From Pseudidiomarina indica (GTDB lineage: Bacteria; Pseudomonadota; Gammaproteobacteria; Enterobacterales; Alteromonadaceae), in NCBI RefSeq assembly GCF_900104245.1, contig NZ_FMXN01000015.1, positions 1 through 47,272 of the forward strand: a stretch of 47,272 nt of DNA, read 5' to 3'. Under the pieces are notes generated by a model that was given only the letters and a program-made list of their open reading frames with translations, was not told where the DNA came from and made no database searches. This document shows, in pieces, positions 12,097-20,726 of the stretch (the stretch's first letter is position 1; every line of letters starts with the position of its first letter). The position numbers were made by a program, and so were the translations under genes.

Positions 12097-12636
12097 TTAC
12101 TTCTTGAACGGGAAGTTAAAGGCAGCGAGCAAAGCGCGAGCTTCGTCATCAGTGCCTGCAGTAGTGGTGATAGTGATGTCAAGACCACGAACCTTGTCGA
12201 CTTTATCAAAGTCGATTTCAGGGAAGATGATCTGCTCACGTACGCCCATACTATAATTTCCCCGACCGTCGAACGATTTCGGGTTCAAACCGCGGAAGTC
12301 ACGAATACGTGGAATTGCAATCATGATTAAACGTTGCAAAAAGTCCCACATACGCTCGCCACGCAGAGTCACTTTACAGCCAATTGGGTAGCCTTCACGG
12401 ATTTTGAAGCCAGCGACAGATTTACGAGCTACAGTGCGTACTGGACGCTGACCAGAAATAGCTTCTAGGTCGCTTACTGCGTTGTCGAGAATCTTTTTGT
12501 CTGCCAGAGCTTCACCAACCCCCATATTAAGGGTGATTTTTTCAATCCGAGGGACTTGCATGACGCTGTTGTAGCCGAACTGCTTCATCAGCTCAGGAAC
12601 TACTGATTCTTTGTAAAAATCATGCAGTTTCGCCAT
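12097..12636 (-). CDS. rplE: 50S ribosomal protein L5
   Basis: 179 residues, E. coli length. The blocks [11 protein letters not shown] and [11 protein letters not shown]-like [16 protein letters not shown] are typical. L5 binds 5S rRNA and contacts P-site tRNA and S13 across the subunit interface. GGAG precedes the start at good spacing; the preceding intergenic sequence to rplX is 23 nt and very T-rich. Confidence 0.98.
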   Translation of the reverse strand: MAKLHDFYKESVVPELMKQFGYNSVMQVPRIEKITLNMGVGEALADKKILDNAVSDLEAISGQRPVRTVARKSVAGFKIREGYPIGCKVTLRGERMWDFLQRLIMIAIPRIRDFRGLNPKSFDGRGNYSMGVREQIIFPEIDFDKVDKVRGLDITITTTAGTDDEARALLAAFNFPFKK

Positions 12637-12659
12637 CGTAAAACTCCAAATTAAAAAAA

Positions 12660-12974
12660 TTAAATGATTGCGTTAGTTGATTTGAAGAAACGAACTTTTT
12701 TGCCGTCTTCAAACCGGAAACCAACACGATCTGCTTTACCAGTCTCTGGGTTGTAAATCGCAACATTAGAAACGTGGAGAGCAGCTTCCTGTTCCACAAT
12801 ACCGCCAGCTACGCCCAATGCTGGGTTTGGCTTTTGGTGCTTCTTAATGATGTTAACGCCTTCTACGAAGACACGATTCGAAGCGGTATCGACTTTCAGC
12901 ACTTTACCGCGCTTACCTTTGTCTTTACCTGCCAGGACTACTACTTCATCATCACGTTTGATTTTTGCCGCCAT
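12660..12974 (-). CDS. rplX: 50S ribosomal protein L24
   Basis: 104 residues, E. coli length. It has the N-terminal KOW motif ([21 protein letters not shown]). L24 initiates 50S assembly on the 5' domain of 23S. It lies 11 nt after rplN and 23 nt before rplE. Confidence 0.98.
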   Translation of the reverse strand: MAAKIKRDDEVVVLAGKDKGKRGKVLKVDTASNRVFVEGVNIIKKHQKPNPALGVAGGIVEQEAALHVSNVAIYNPETGKADRVGFRFEDGKKVRFFKSTNAII

Positions 12975-12985
12975 GTCTGGACTCC

Positions 12986-13354
12986 TTATAGTACTTCTGG
13001 TGCCAGAGAGATAATTTTCATGAACTGCTCAGAGCGCAATTCACGAGTCACTGGTCCAAAGATACGAGTTCCAATTGGTTGCTTGTTGTTGTTCAACAAA
13101 ACAGCCGCGTTGCGGTCAAAACGGATGACTGACCCGTCTTGACGACGGACGCCTTTCTTGGTGCGAACGACCACCGCATTCACAACATCGCCTTTCTTCA
13201 CTTTACCGCGTGGAATTGCTTCCTTCACAGATACTTTGATGATGTCGCCAATGTTTGCGTAACGGCGGTGCGAGCCACCTAGAACCTTAATACATTGTAC
13301 GCTGCGTGCGCCGCTGTTATCGGCCACTTCCAGTGTAGTTTGCATTTGGATCAT
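12986..13354 (-). CDS. rplN: 50S ribosomal protein L14
   Basis: 122 residues (E. coli 123), with the signature [20 protein letters not shown]. It sits at the subunit interface near the factor-binding site and is the silencing target of RsfS. It is the first gene of the spc operon. Here no rpsQ/rpmC/rplP precede it: the next gene on that side is the divergent mrp operon, so rplN must rely on its own promoter (near 13490). GGAG lies about 8 nt before the ATG. Confidence 0.98.
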   Translation of the reverse strand: MIQMQTTLEVADNSGARSVQCIKVLGGSHRRYANIGDIIKVSVKEAIPRGKVKKGDVVNAVVVRTKKGVRRQDGSVIRFDRNAAVLLNNNKQPIGTRIFGPVTRELRSEQFMKIISLAPEVL

Positions 13355-13374
13355 TGCAGTGCTCCGCTTTATGT

Positions 13375-13396
13375 AAAAAACAGACCCTTTTGGGCC
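13375..13396 (-). terminator. hairpin plus U-run in the rplN leader, possible attenuator
   Basis: On the minus strand GGCCC-AAAA-GGGTC (5 bp, one G-U) is followed by TGTTTTTT, about 20 nt before rplN. It resembles a weak intrinsic terminator inside the transcript of the spc operon. It could be a leftover terminator or an attenuator; the stem is short. Confidence 0.4.
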
Positions 13397-13488
13397 GCTA
13401 CTGCCAAATTAATCTCGCCATTCAGCCCATAAAACTAGGAACTAAAATTTTGAGAATAACAGACTTTCCCTTATAAAAAGGGCGGCGA

Positions 13489-13494
13489 ATTGTA
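13489..13494 (-). promoter_or_regulatory. spc operon promoter (-10), extended -10 with GC-rich discriminator
   Basis: The minus strand reads TGTTACAAT, an extended -10 (TG, one base, TACAAT at 13489-13494), then discriminator TCGCCGCC. No good -35 is seen at 16-18 nt; that stretch is T-rich. The -10 plus discriminator is nearly identical to the distal rrn promoter (3798-3812). The predicted leader to rplN is about 128 nt. Of the 409-nt gap 13355-13763, this half (13355-13500) holds the spc leader and nothing else I can name. Confidence 0.65.
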
Positions 13495-13609
13495 ACAGAT
13501 AAAAAAATGATATGGTAGTGCGAAAGACGAAATAAAATAAATTTATGGGGGTGTCGCATTGAGCTTGGTTTTGGTGACAGGCCCAATAATCGAAATCATA
13601 CCAAATTTT

Positions 13610-13637
13610 TTGACGAATTGCCCTACTTATTTATGAG
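13610..13637 (+). promoter_or_regulatory. putative mrp operon promoter
   Basis: TTGACG (13610-13615), a 16-nt spacer and TATGAG (13632-13637) make a reasonable sigma-70 promoter for the mrp operon, with a start predicted near 13644. It is preceded by a T7 run. The stretch 13500-13609 between the two divergent promoters is AT-rich and has no gene. Confidence 0.5.
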
Positions 13638-13643
13638 CTCAGA

Positions 13644-13763
13644 TCTCCTTGAATCCACGGTAGACAGTCAATCTAACGGGATCGAAGCAGTTGGCAAGGG
13701 TTCTCCTCAAATGCTAAATTCAATCAACGGGGAAGCAAGAAGGTTTAACCAACAAGGAAATTT
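13644..13763 (+). promoter_or_regulatory. structured mrp leader with duplicated 18-nt motif
   Basis: About 120 nt of untranslated leader precede mrpAB. The motif TCAATC-AACGGG-GAAGCA occurs twice: exactly at 13720-13737, and at 13668-13689 with one and three extra bases at the two junctions. GTTGG (13690-13694) can pair with CCAAC (13749-13753), which abuts the ribosome site AAGGA. TTCTCC (13701-13706) can pair with GGGGAA (13729-13734). This looks like a cis-regulatory RNA or a repeated protein site; no known class is claimed. Confidence 0.45.
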
Positions 13764-16553
13764 ATGGAGCTCGCACTCATTGTTTTACTACCGTTTATAG
13801 GGGCGGTGTTGCCCTATGCGGTCATGACGCGTTCCCATCGGCAGATCACGCTGGTGACCGCTGCGGTCGCAGCCATTGGTTTGCTACTCTTACTCACCTT
13901 AGCGCCAGCCACCTTACAAGGGAATTACCCGAACTTTCACCACGAATGGCTGCCTGCACTGGGCTTAAACCTAAGTTTTCGCTTGGATGGACTTTCCTTA
14001 CTCTTTGCCGGACTCATCCTTGGCATTGGCCTACTCGTTATTATCTACGCACATTTTTATTTAACGAATAACGATAACCGCCCGAAGTTCTTTGCATACT
14101 TGCTCCTGTTCATGGGCTCGATGCTCGGTATCGTGACTGCCAACAACCTCATCCTACTTTGGTTTTTCTGGGAGCTCACGAGCATCTCCAGCTTCCTTTT
14201 GATTGGGTATTGGTCACATCAAAGCCAAGCTCGGCGTGGTGCTCGCATGGCAGTTGCGATAACCGGTGGTGGAGGCTTAGCACTGCTGGCGGGAGTTTTA
14301 CTCATTGGCAATATGGCTGGAAGTTATCAACTGGATCAAATCATCCTAGCAGCAGACAGTATCCGCAACCATGCACTGTATTTGCCCGCCTTGCTATTAG
14401 TGCTATTAGGTGCCTTTACCAAGTCCGCACAATTTCCGTTCCAGTTCTGGCTCCCTCATGCCATGTCCGCACCAACGCCAGTAAGTGCCTACTTACACTC
14501 GGCCACCATGGTGAAAGCAGGAATTTTTCTACTCGCTCGTATGTTCCCAGCGTTAGGCGGAACCCCTGAATGGTTCACTTTGGTCACCTTAACCGGGCTT
14601 ACCACCATGTTGCTTGGGGCCTATTTCGCCCTGTTTAAGACCGACCTAAAAGGGTTACTTGCCTTTTCAACCATTAGTCACCTCGGGCTCATTACCATGC
14701 TGCTCGGGTTGGGTTCCAGTGGCGCGTTACTAGCTGCTTTGTTCCATATTTTGAATCACGCCACCTTTAAAGCCGGTTTATTCATGATTGCCGGAATCAT
14801 TGATCATGAAGCAGGAAGCCGTGATTTGAGAAAACTCAGTGGCCTCCGGAAATTTATGCCCTATACCATGATACTGGCGTGTATCACCGCCGCCGCCATG
14901 GCCGGGGTTCCGCTGTTGAATGGTTTTTTATCAAAAGAAATGTTTTTTGTAGAAACCTATCAGCAACATTTATTCGGGGGGCTTTCATGGATTATTCCGG
15001 TGCTTGCCACAGTCGGGGCAATGCTGTCGGTGGCCTATTCCATTCGCTTTGTCCATGGTGTCTTTTTTGACGAAGTTTCGGAGCAATTACCCAAGCAGCC
15101 ACATGAGCCCCCCCTGATGATGCGGATGCCCGTCATGATCCTTGCTGGTTTGTGTATTGTAGTGGGCATTGCACCAATGATTTTTACCGCAGGTATTTTA
15201 CAATCAGCCATGACTGCTGTGAGCCCGTGGCCATTCGTTGTGGATATTCAACTGTGGCATGGTTTGAATTATGCCTTGTTGATGAGTGCATTGGCCTTCG
15301 CTGGCGGCTTAGGAATCTACCTCAACCGCAATGAGCTGCTTACTTTTAATCGTCAATTTGACTATCAAAATGCCAAAGATGTCTTTGCTAAAATCGTCAA
15401 GGCAGCGACCAACTTTTGTGATGCCTTAATCAATCGTATTGAGACCGGCTCCCTCCAGCGATATATGGCTGCACTCCTTATTATTACCATTATCTTTGTG
15501 CTGCCAGAAATTTACCAAATCAGTCAGCTGACTGGGGCCCGCGCACAACAACCAATCAACTCAGTTAGTGTGGTGGGAGCTGTCATGATCGCTTTTGCTG
15601 CCATCGGAACCGCGGCATTTCATCGGCATCGACTCAAAGCATTAATGATGTTGTCGGTGGTTGGTTTAATGGTGTCGTTAACTTTCATCCATTTTTCAGC
15701 CCCAGATCTCGCGCTCACCCAATTAGTCGTTGAAGTGGTCAGTGTTATCTTAATGATTTTGGCACTGTTCTTTATGCCGCAACGCGTACCGAAGGCGTCA
15801 AGCGGCGGGCGAGTTGCGCGAGACTTGTTGATTGCTGGATTCATCGGCGGCATTGTAGGTGCCATGAACTTTGCCATTCTCACCCGCCCGTTCCAGTCCA
15901 TTTCTGATTTTTTCCTTGCCCAAGCGGTGCCAGGCGGGGGTGGCACCAACGTCGTCAACGTGATTCTTGTGGACTTCCGTGGGTTCGATACTTTAGGAGA
16001 AATCACAGTTCTCGCCATTGCTGCGGTGGGTATCCACAAACTGTTAAATAACTTAAGACCTTTCATGCCATCGAGTGATGCCGATGGGCGCGCTTGGCAC
16101 CACGTGAAACATCCGCTAATGGCCAAAGTCGTATCCCAAATGATATTGCCATTGGCATTTATGGTATCGGTTTATGTGCTTCTCCGCGGCCATAATGTTC
16201 CCGGCGGAGGCTTTATTGCGGGGCTTATCACCGCTTCAGCGGTCATTTTGCAATACATGACAAACGGCGTGGATTGGGTAAAAGAACGCTTTGATTATAA
16301 CTATCAAACTATCGCCGCCATTGGTGTCATGATTGCATTATTTACTGGTTTAGGAAGTTGGCTCTTTGGCCATGCCTTCCTAACGTCATGGTTTACGCAT
16401 GTGGATTGGCCGATTGTCGGGGAGTTTGAATTTGCCACGGCGATGCTGTTCGACATTGGGGTTTACCTCACTGTCATCGGAGCCACATTAATGATCTTAG
16501 CGAACTTTGGACAAATGACGACAAAACATCGCCCTCGACAGGAGAATCTGTAA
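13764..16553 (+). CDS. mrpA: Na+/H+ antiporter subunit A fused to subunit B (MrpAB)
   Basis: A 929-residue multi-spanning inner-membrane protein. Residues about 60-430 are the NuoL-like proton-translocating domain ([17 protein letters not shown] near 133-149; conserved STISHLG). Residues about 600-770 correspond to the MbhD/MbhE-like C-terminal part of MrpA ([16 protein letters not shown] near 735). From about 785 to the end lies a complete MnhB/MrpB domain ([15 protein letters not shown]). Separate MrpA is normally near 770-800 residues, so this is the AB fusion seen in many proteobacteria (PhaAB type). AAGGA lies 7 nt before the ATG. The complex exchanges cytoplasmic Na+ for H+ and supports pH and salt homeostasis. 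Confidence 0.95.
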   Translation: MELALIVLLPFIGAVLPYAVMTRSHRQITLVTAAVAAIGLLLLLTLAPATLQGNYPNFHHEWLPALGLNLSFRLDGLSLLFAGLILGIGLLVIIYAHFYLTNNDNRPKFFAYLLLFMGSMLGIVTANNLILLWFFWELTSISSFLLIGYWSHQSQARRGARMAVAITGGGGLALLAGVLLIGNMAGSYQLDQIILAADSIRNHALYLPALLLVLLGAFTKSAQFPFQFWLPHAMSAPTPVSAYLHSATMVKAGIFLLARMFPALGGTPEWFTLVTLTGLTTMLLGAYFALFKTDLKGLLAFSTISHLGLITMLLGLGSSGALLAALFHILNHATFKAGLFMIAGIIDHEAGSRDLRKLSGLRKFMPYTMILACITAAAMAGVPLLNGFLSKEMFFVETYQQHLFGGLSWIIPVLATVGAMLSVAYSIRFVHGVFFDEVSEQLPKQPHEPPLMMRMPVMILAGLCIVVGIAPMIFTAGILQSAMTAVSPWPFVVDIQLWHGLNYALLMSALAFAGGLGIYLNRNELLTFNRQFDYQNAKDVFAKIVKAATNFCDALINRIETGSLQRYMAALLIITIIFVLPEIYQISQLTGARAQQPINSVSVVGAVMIAFAAIGTAAFHRHRLKALMMLSVVGLMVSLTFIHFSAPDLALTQLVVEVVSVILMILALFFMPQRVPKASSGGRVARDLLIAGFIGGIVGAMNFAILTRPFQSISDFFLAQAVPGGGGTNVVNVILVDFRGFDTLGEITVLAIAAVGIHKLLNNLRPFMPSSDADGRAWHHVKHPLMAKVVSQMILPLAFMVSVYVLLRGHNVPGGGFIAGLITASAVILQYMTNGVDWVKERFDYNYQTIAAIGVMIALFTGLGSWLFGHAFLTSWFTHVDWPIVGEFEFATAMLFDIGVYLTVIGATLMILANFGQMTTKHRPRQENL

Positions 16554-16897
16554 TGGAAGCGCTATTTTCCATCACTGTTGGCATTCTCACTGCCTGCAGT
16601 ATTTATTTAATTTTAAGAGGACGGTCATTCCCTATCGTCATGGGGTTAACCATGTTGTCTTATGCGGTTAACCTGTTCTTATTTTCCACGGGTCGATTGG
16701 TACTGAATCAGTTACCCATCATTGGGAATCAAGCGGAATACACCGACCCGTTACCGCAAGCCTTTGTCTTAACCGCTATCGTGATAGGGTTTGCGATGAC
16801 CGCCTATACCATTATCTTGGCGGTACGCGTGCGCGGTGAACTTGGTACGGACGAAGTGAACGACCCCCAAGCGAAAGATGGGGAGGGCAATCGCTGA
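16553..16897 (+). CDS. mrpC: Mrp antiporter subunit C
   Basis: A 114-residue, three-helix protein related to NuoK. The second helix holds GLTMLSYAVNLFLF, the MrpC/NuoK core. It overlaps mrpAB by one base (TAATG) and mrpD by one base (TGATG), so translation is coupled. MrpC connects the A and D antiporter-like subunits in the complex. The C-terminal tail (ELGTDEVNDPQAKDGEGNR) is polar and cytoplasmic. Confidence 0.95.
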   Translation: MEALFSITVGILTACSIYLILRGRSFPIVMGLTMLSYAVNLFLFSTGRLVLNQLPIIGNQAEYTDPLPQAFVLTAIVIGFAMTAYTIILAVRVRGELGTDEVNDPQAKDGEGNR

Positions 16898-18414
16898 TGT
16901 TGTCGCAACACCTTGTGATTTTACCTATTTTAATCCCACTGCTGGCAGCATTGTTGTTGTTACTTCCTTGGGGAGAGAATCCACAACCTTACCGCCGTGC
17001 AATTGGATTAACTTCCTGTGTGGCACTCATACTTGTCGCCTTGGCCTTAGCGCTCAAGGTACAGAATGGCGTGCACGTTTATGCTGTAGGCGGTTGGCAG
17101 GCCCCCTTTGGTATTGTTCTTGTGGCAGATAAACTCGCCGTCTTAATGGTGTTACTCACTGCACTGTTAGCACTGCCGGTCCTCTGGTATGCCTGCTATG
17201 GGGAAGATAGCATCGGCTCACATTTTCATGCCTTATTTCAGTTCCAAATCATGGGCATTGTGGGCGCATTCCTGACCGGCGACTTATTTAACTTATTTGT
17301 ATTTTTTGAAGTATTGCTGATTTCCAGTTATGCCCTACTGATGCATGGGGGCGGAAAATCAAAACTGCGCTCTTGCTTGCATTATGTAATGCTCAACCTG
17401 CTCGGCTCCTCGTTATTCCTCATTGCTCTCGGAATTATCTATGGCATTACCGGCACCCTCAATATGGCGGATCTTGCCGTCAAGCTAAGTCAACTGTCAC
17501 AAGATGATGCTGCCATCGCACGGGTGGGTGGCCTGCTCTTACTCATTGTCTTTGCTCTGAAAGCAGCGCTCCTTCCACTTTATTTTTGGCTTCCACAAGC
17601 CTACGCCACTACCACCGGAACCGTTGCAGCGTTATTTGCGATTATGACCAAAGTGGGGGTCTACGCTATTTTACGTACCTTCACCCTGATTTTTGGCGAA
17701 CATGCCGGCGCTTCTGCACTACTAGGTTACGAGTGGTTATGGTGGTTAGGCTTAGGAACCCTAGCTATAGGCGGCATTGGTATTATTGGCAGTCGCGATC
17801 TGCGACTGATTATTGCCTATCTAGTGGTGGTCTCAGTGGGGACCATGCTGACCACCTTTAGCATGAATTCAGAAACCTCCATCACGGCAGTACTCTATTA
17901 TCTCTTACATTCTACGTTCATTACGGCAGCACTGTTTTTGATTGTGGACGTCATCGCCAAACAGCGAGGCAAAACGGCATCACGGATTGTAAAAGGTCGG
18001 CGTATGGCACAGCATGGGCTCCTCAGCGGCATGTTTTTTGTGGCCGCCATTGCGGTGATCGGCATGCCGCCCTTTTCCGGCTTCATTGGTAAATTGTTTA
18101 TCCTGGAGGCGGCGCGAACCGGTGCACAAGTTGCCTTATTGTGGCCATTGGTCCTTGGAACTAGCTTTTTAGTTCTAGTTTCGCTGTCGCGTGCTGGCAG
18201 CCGTATCTTCTGGCACAACTTCAATGGTAAAGTCGGTGATGTGCGACATGCAAAAGGCCAACTAACGGCTATTTTTCTGCTCCTCGCAGCGGTGGTGAGT
18301 CTCACTATCTTTGCTGATGGCATCAGTCATTACATCGAACATATTGCTGAAGACTTACGTAACCCGACAGCATACATTGAAGCTAGTTTAGGAGGAGTTG
18401 CTAACCATGACTAA
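16897..18414 (+). CDS. mrpD: Mrp antiporter subunit D
   Basis: 505 residues, about 14 hydrophobic segments, NuoM/N-like proton channel family. FEVLLISSYALLMHGGG contains the conserved Glu of TM5, and KAALLPLYFWLPQAYATT the broken-helix Lys region. Together with MrpA it carries ion translocation. It begins one base before the end of mrpC. Its last eight bases overlap the start of mrpE. Confidence 0.96.
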   Translation: MLSQHLVILPILIPLLAALLLLLPWGENPQPYRRAIGLTSCVALILVALALALKVQNGVHVYAVGGWQAPFGIVLVADKLAVLMVLLTALLALPVLWYACYGEDSIGSHFHALFQFQIMGIVGAFLTGDLFNLFVFFEVLLISSYALLMHGGGKSKLRSCLHYVMLNLLGSSLFLIALGIIYGITGTLNMADLAVKLSQLSQDDAAIARVGGLLLLIVFALKAALLPLYFWLPQAYATTTGTVAALFAIMTKVGVYAILRTFTLIFGEHAGASALLGYEWLWWLGLGTLAIGGIGIIGSRDLRLIIAYLVVVSVGTMLTTFSMNSETSITAVLYYLLHSTFITAALFLIVDVIAKQRGKTASRIVKGRRMAQHGLLSGMFFVAAIAVIGMPPFSGFIGKLFILEAARTGAQVALLWPLVLGTSFLVLVSLSRAGSRIFWHNFNGKVGDVRHAKGQLTAIFLLLAAVVSLTIFADGISHYIEHIAEDLRNPTAYIEASLGGVANHD

Positions 18415-18895
18415 ACTCTTACCCAGTCCTTTACTCAGTTTATTTCTATTACTGTTTTGGCTGTTGTTGCAAAACTCTGTTTCAGCGGGTCACATTGTGC
18501 TCGGGACGATTCTTGCAATCATTATTCCATTACTCACAGTGCGAGGATTGGATTTTCGCGCCAAGCTCCACCGTCCATTCCGAATTGTTGAGTATCTCAT
18601 TTTACTGATGATTGATATTGTTCAATCAAACCTAGATATTGCGATCATTATTTTGCTGCCATCACGCAACATTCAACCGGCATTGATTGAATACCCGTTA
18701 GATATTCAGGGTGAAATCCCTATTACCGTTCTGGCCGGCACCATTACATTGACGCCAGGAACTGTCTCTGCTGAGCTTAACCATGATGGTACTAAACTTT
18801 TAATTCACGCCCTGAATGTGAAGGATCACGACCAAATGATTCGTGACATCAAACAGCGTTACGAGCTGCGCTTGAAGGAGATTTTCAAATGCTAA
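18407..18895 (+). CDS. mrpE: Mrp antiporter subunit E
   Basis: 162 residues. The ATG at 18407 is preferred over an upstream TTG because AGGAGGAG lies about 8 nt before it and the protein then begins MTKLLPSPLL as in the family. Two N-terminal membrane segments are followed by a soluble domain with the conserved ITLTPGTVSAELNHDG. MrpE is required for full activity and lacks a complex I homologue. Overlaps mrpD by 8 bp and mrpF by 7 bp. Confidence 0.94.
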   Translation: MTKLLPSPLLSLFLLLFWLLLQNSVSAGHIVLGTILAIIIPLLTVRGLDFRAKLHRPFRIVEYLILLMIDIVQSNLDIAIIILLPSRNIQPALIEYPLDIQGEIPITVLAGTITLTPGTVSAELNHDGTKLLIHALNVKDHDQMIRDIKQRYELRLKEIFKC

Positions 18896-19158
18896 TTTAC
18901 GCCCTTCAATATGCCTTCATTGTGTTCAGTGTTGCCTTGCTGCTCAATCTTTGGCGTCTTTATCAAGGCCCTGATTTACCTGATCGTATTTTAGCGCTCG
19001 ACACCATTTACATTAACTCACTCGCCTTATTAATTATTCTTGGTATTTGGCACGGCACACAGTTCTACTTTGAAGCCGCCTTATTAATTGCCATGTTTGG
19101 CTTTATTGGCACCGTGGCAGCGGCTAAATTTCTTTTACGTGGCGATATTATCGAATAG
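18889..19158 (+). CDS. mrpF: Mrp antiporter subunit F
   Basis: 89 residues, three membrane helices with the conserved loop RLYQGPDLPDRILALDTIYIN, whose Pro-Asp-Arg is typical of MrpF. It overlaps the end of mrpE by 7 bp. It is a small structural subunit of the Mrp complex in the inner membrane. Confidence 0.94.
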   Translation: MLIYALQYAFIVFSVALLLNLWRLYQGPDLPDRILALDTIYINSLALLIILGIWHGTQFYFEAALLIAMFGFIGTVAAAKFLLRGDIIE

Positions 19159-19166
19159 GGTTGCAC

Positions 19167-19529
19167 ATGAACTTATACGAACTTCCAAATTGGCTGGAGT
19201 GGCTGACCGCGCTATTGATTGTTATTGGCGCCACCTTCGCCTTAATTGGTTCCATCGGGTTGGCTCGTTTCCCTGATTTTTTGACCCGTCTGCATGCACC
19301 AACGAAAAGCACCACGCTTGGAGTCGGTAGTGTCCTCATCGCATCAATTATTTATTTTTCAGTAGTGGATAGTTTCAGCTTGCACGAATTGCTAGTTACT
19401 ATCTTCCTATTTCTAACCGCTCCTATTAGTGCGCATCTGCTGGCAAAGGCGGCGCTTCACCTCGATCTAAAACGGGTTGAGCACACGCAAGATCAACGCC
19501 ATCAAGTGCAAGAATCACAAGATGAGTGA
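19167..19529 (+). CDS. mrpG: Mrp antiporter subunit G
   Basis: 120 residues, three membrane helices and the family motif GLARFPDFLTRLHAPTKSTTLG. The ATG at 19167 follows AGGG by about 8 nt; an in-frame TTG at 19161 lacks spacing. It is the last gene of the operon. Its final 28 bp overlap the 3' end of the convergent gene at 19502-20242, leaving no room for a dedicated terminator between them. Confidence 0.94.
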   Translation: MNLYELPNWLEWLTALLIVIGATFALIGSIGLARFPDFLTRLHAPTKSTTLGVGSVLIASIIYFSVVDSFSLHELLVTIFLFLTAPISAHLLAKAALHLDLKRVEHTQDQRHQVQESQDE

Positions 19530-20242
19530 CGATAGGGAGAAGGTTGACCAGGCTCAGGCTTCATATGTTCTAATAACTTCTCTCGCAAGGCGTCAATTTG
19601 ACTTTTTAAGCTGAGGAGCTCGTCCAATAGCATGGGGGCTGAGTGAAAGCTTGTAACGGTCAACACCCGATGGTACTGAACCCGCTGAATTTGCGCTTCA
19701 TCCACAGTTACTTGAGCCATTTTAGCGCTGTCAGTCACGTTCACTAATTCCGCATTCAAATGGTTGACCCGCAACTGATGCCCAGCCAACGATAAGGCCG
19801 TAAGCATCGTTGCTTCCCCGCTTCTAGGCAGGTAGCTCATGGTCACTTCGGCGCCACTTTCACCCGGCTTGTTACGGACAATATGGCCATCGATATTCAC
19901 CACAGCGGTCGTATCAAGTTCTTGCAATAATTCCAAATCACTCGCTGATAACCCGATCCATTCAAGATCAAACCTATCGTCATGCAAAATACCCACAATA
20001 AACTGGGGAACCTCGCCAAGTTGGAAGTGCTGCGCCACTTCAGTCAGGCTCGCTGGCCAAGTTCCAGTATCACGGTGCAGCGTTGCCACAGCTTGTTGCC
20101 AAAACCACCAGGTTTCATGCTGATAGCGTAAGCGTTGCAACTGTCCGATGGATGCATCTTGATGAGGGAGCGCCAACATCGCGAGCATGGCTGCAAACAA
20201 CACCACCATAGGGGCAAACATTCCACGCTGCTTAGTGGGCAT
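19502..20242 (-). CDS. membrane-anchored protein at the end of the Tad operon, function unknown
   Basis: A 246-residue protein I do not recognise. The N-terminus KQRGMFAPMVVLFAAMLAML is a single hydrophobic anchor after a basic stretch, resembling a prepilin-like leader (RG before M). It lacks the Glu5 present in the other three pilin-like proteins of this operon. The remainder is soluble, with a possible coiled-coil near 205-225 (LLDELLSLKSQIDALREKLL). It starts inside the end of the TPR lipoprotein gene (11-bp overlap), so it is probably the last gene of the Tad operon. Possibly a minor pilin-like or assembly factor; that is inference from position. Confidence 0.75.
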   Translation of the reverse strand: MPTKQRGMFAPMVVLFAAMLAMLALPHQDASIGQLQRLRYQHETWWFWQQAVATLHRDTGTWPASLTEVAQHFQLGEVPQFIVGILHDDRFDLEWIGLSASDLELLQELDTTAVVNIDGHIVRNKPGESGAEVTMSYLPRSGEATMLTALSLAGHQLRVNHLNAELVNVTDSAKMAQVTVDEAQIQRVQYHRVLTVTSFHSAPMLLDELLSLKSQIDALREKLLEHMKPEPGQPSPYRHSSCDSCT

Positions 20243-20726
20243 GCTCAGTCACCTCCGTTGGTTCCAGAGTCAACCCATGCAAATACTTCAACTCATTCAA
20301 AAGTAATTGATAGTTTTGCTTGAAGTGAGGGACTAAAGGAGCAGTCTCCTGGGTCAAATAGGGCAACCCTGTCATGAGCAGCTCTGTTGCTTGCCGCAGC
20401 CTCAGCGCAGCTAGATTATGCCAAATTAGCGGCTGTTGAGGATGAATGCGCAAACACCTTTCATAGGCTTGCTGCGCTGCCTCGTAACGATTTAAGCGAA
20501 ATCCAATATGCCCTAATAAACACCAACTGGGAGCATGATTCGGTTCGGCCTCGGTAACCCGATGTAAATAACCTTCAGCCACATGCAAATCCCCTTGTTG
20601 ATAAGCTTTATGCGCGATTTGATAATGCGTGTCCATGTGCTCATGGTTAGCCATTGAAGTGGGGGTCAGTTGACACCCACTCAGCACTATCCCACTAACA
20701 ATTAGCAACCCTAGTTTTTTATTCAT
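20232..20726 (-). CDS. TPR lipoprotein, TadD-like
   Basis: 164 residues. The lipobox LSGC gives a lipoprotein with acylated Cys18. The body has at least two tetratricopeptide-like repeats (HYQIAHKAYQQGDLHVAEGYL; ASWCLLGHIGFRLNRYEAAQQAYE), as in TadD, the pilotin-like lipoprotein of Tad pilus loci that assists the secretin. It overlaps both neighbours (8 bp with the DUF192 gene, 11 bp with the last gene). The role is assigned from repeats, lipid anchor and locus. Confidence 0.78.
   Translation of the reverse strand: MNKKLGLLIVSGIVLSGCQLTPTSMANHEHMDTHYQIAHKAYQQGDLHVAEGYLHRVTEAEPNHAPSWCLLGHIGFRLNRYEAAQQAYERCLRIHPQQPLIWHNLAALRLRQATELLMTGLPYLTQETAPLVPHFKQNYQLLLNELKYLHGLTLEPTEVTEHAH

Noticed and set aside
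13644-13763. Assignment of the mrp leader to a known Na+ or Li+ riboswitch class
   Set aside because: The consensus models could not be compared by eye; only the repeat and possible pairings are reported.
13633-13800. A 55-codon open frame in the mrp leader (MSSDLLESTVDSQ...)
   Set aside because: No ribosome site precedes it, it runs into mrpAB out of frame, and the internal repeat there differs by 4 nt, so it is conserved at the nucleotide rather than the protein level.
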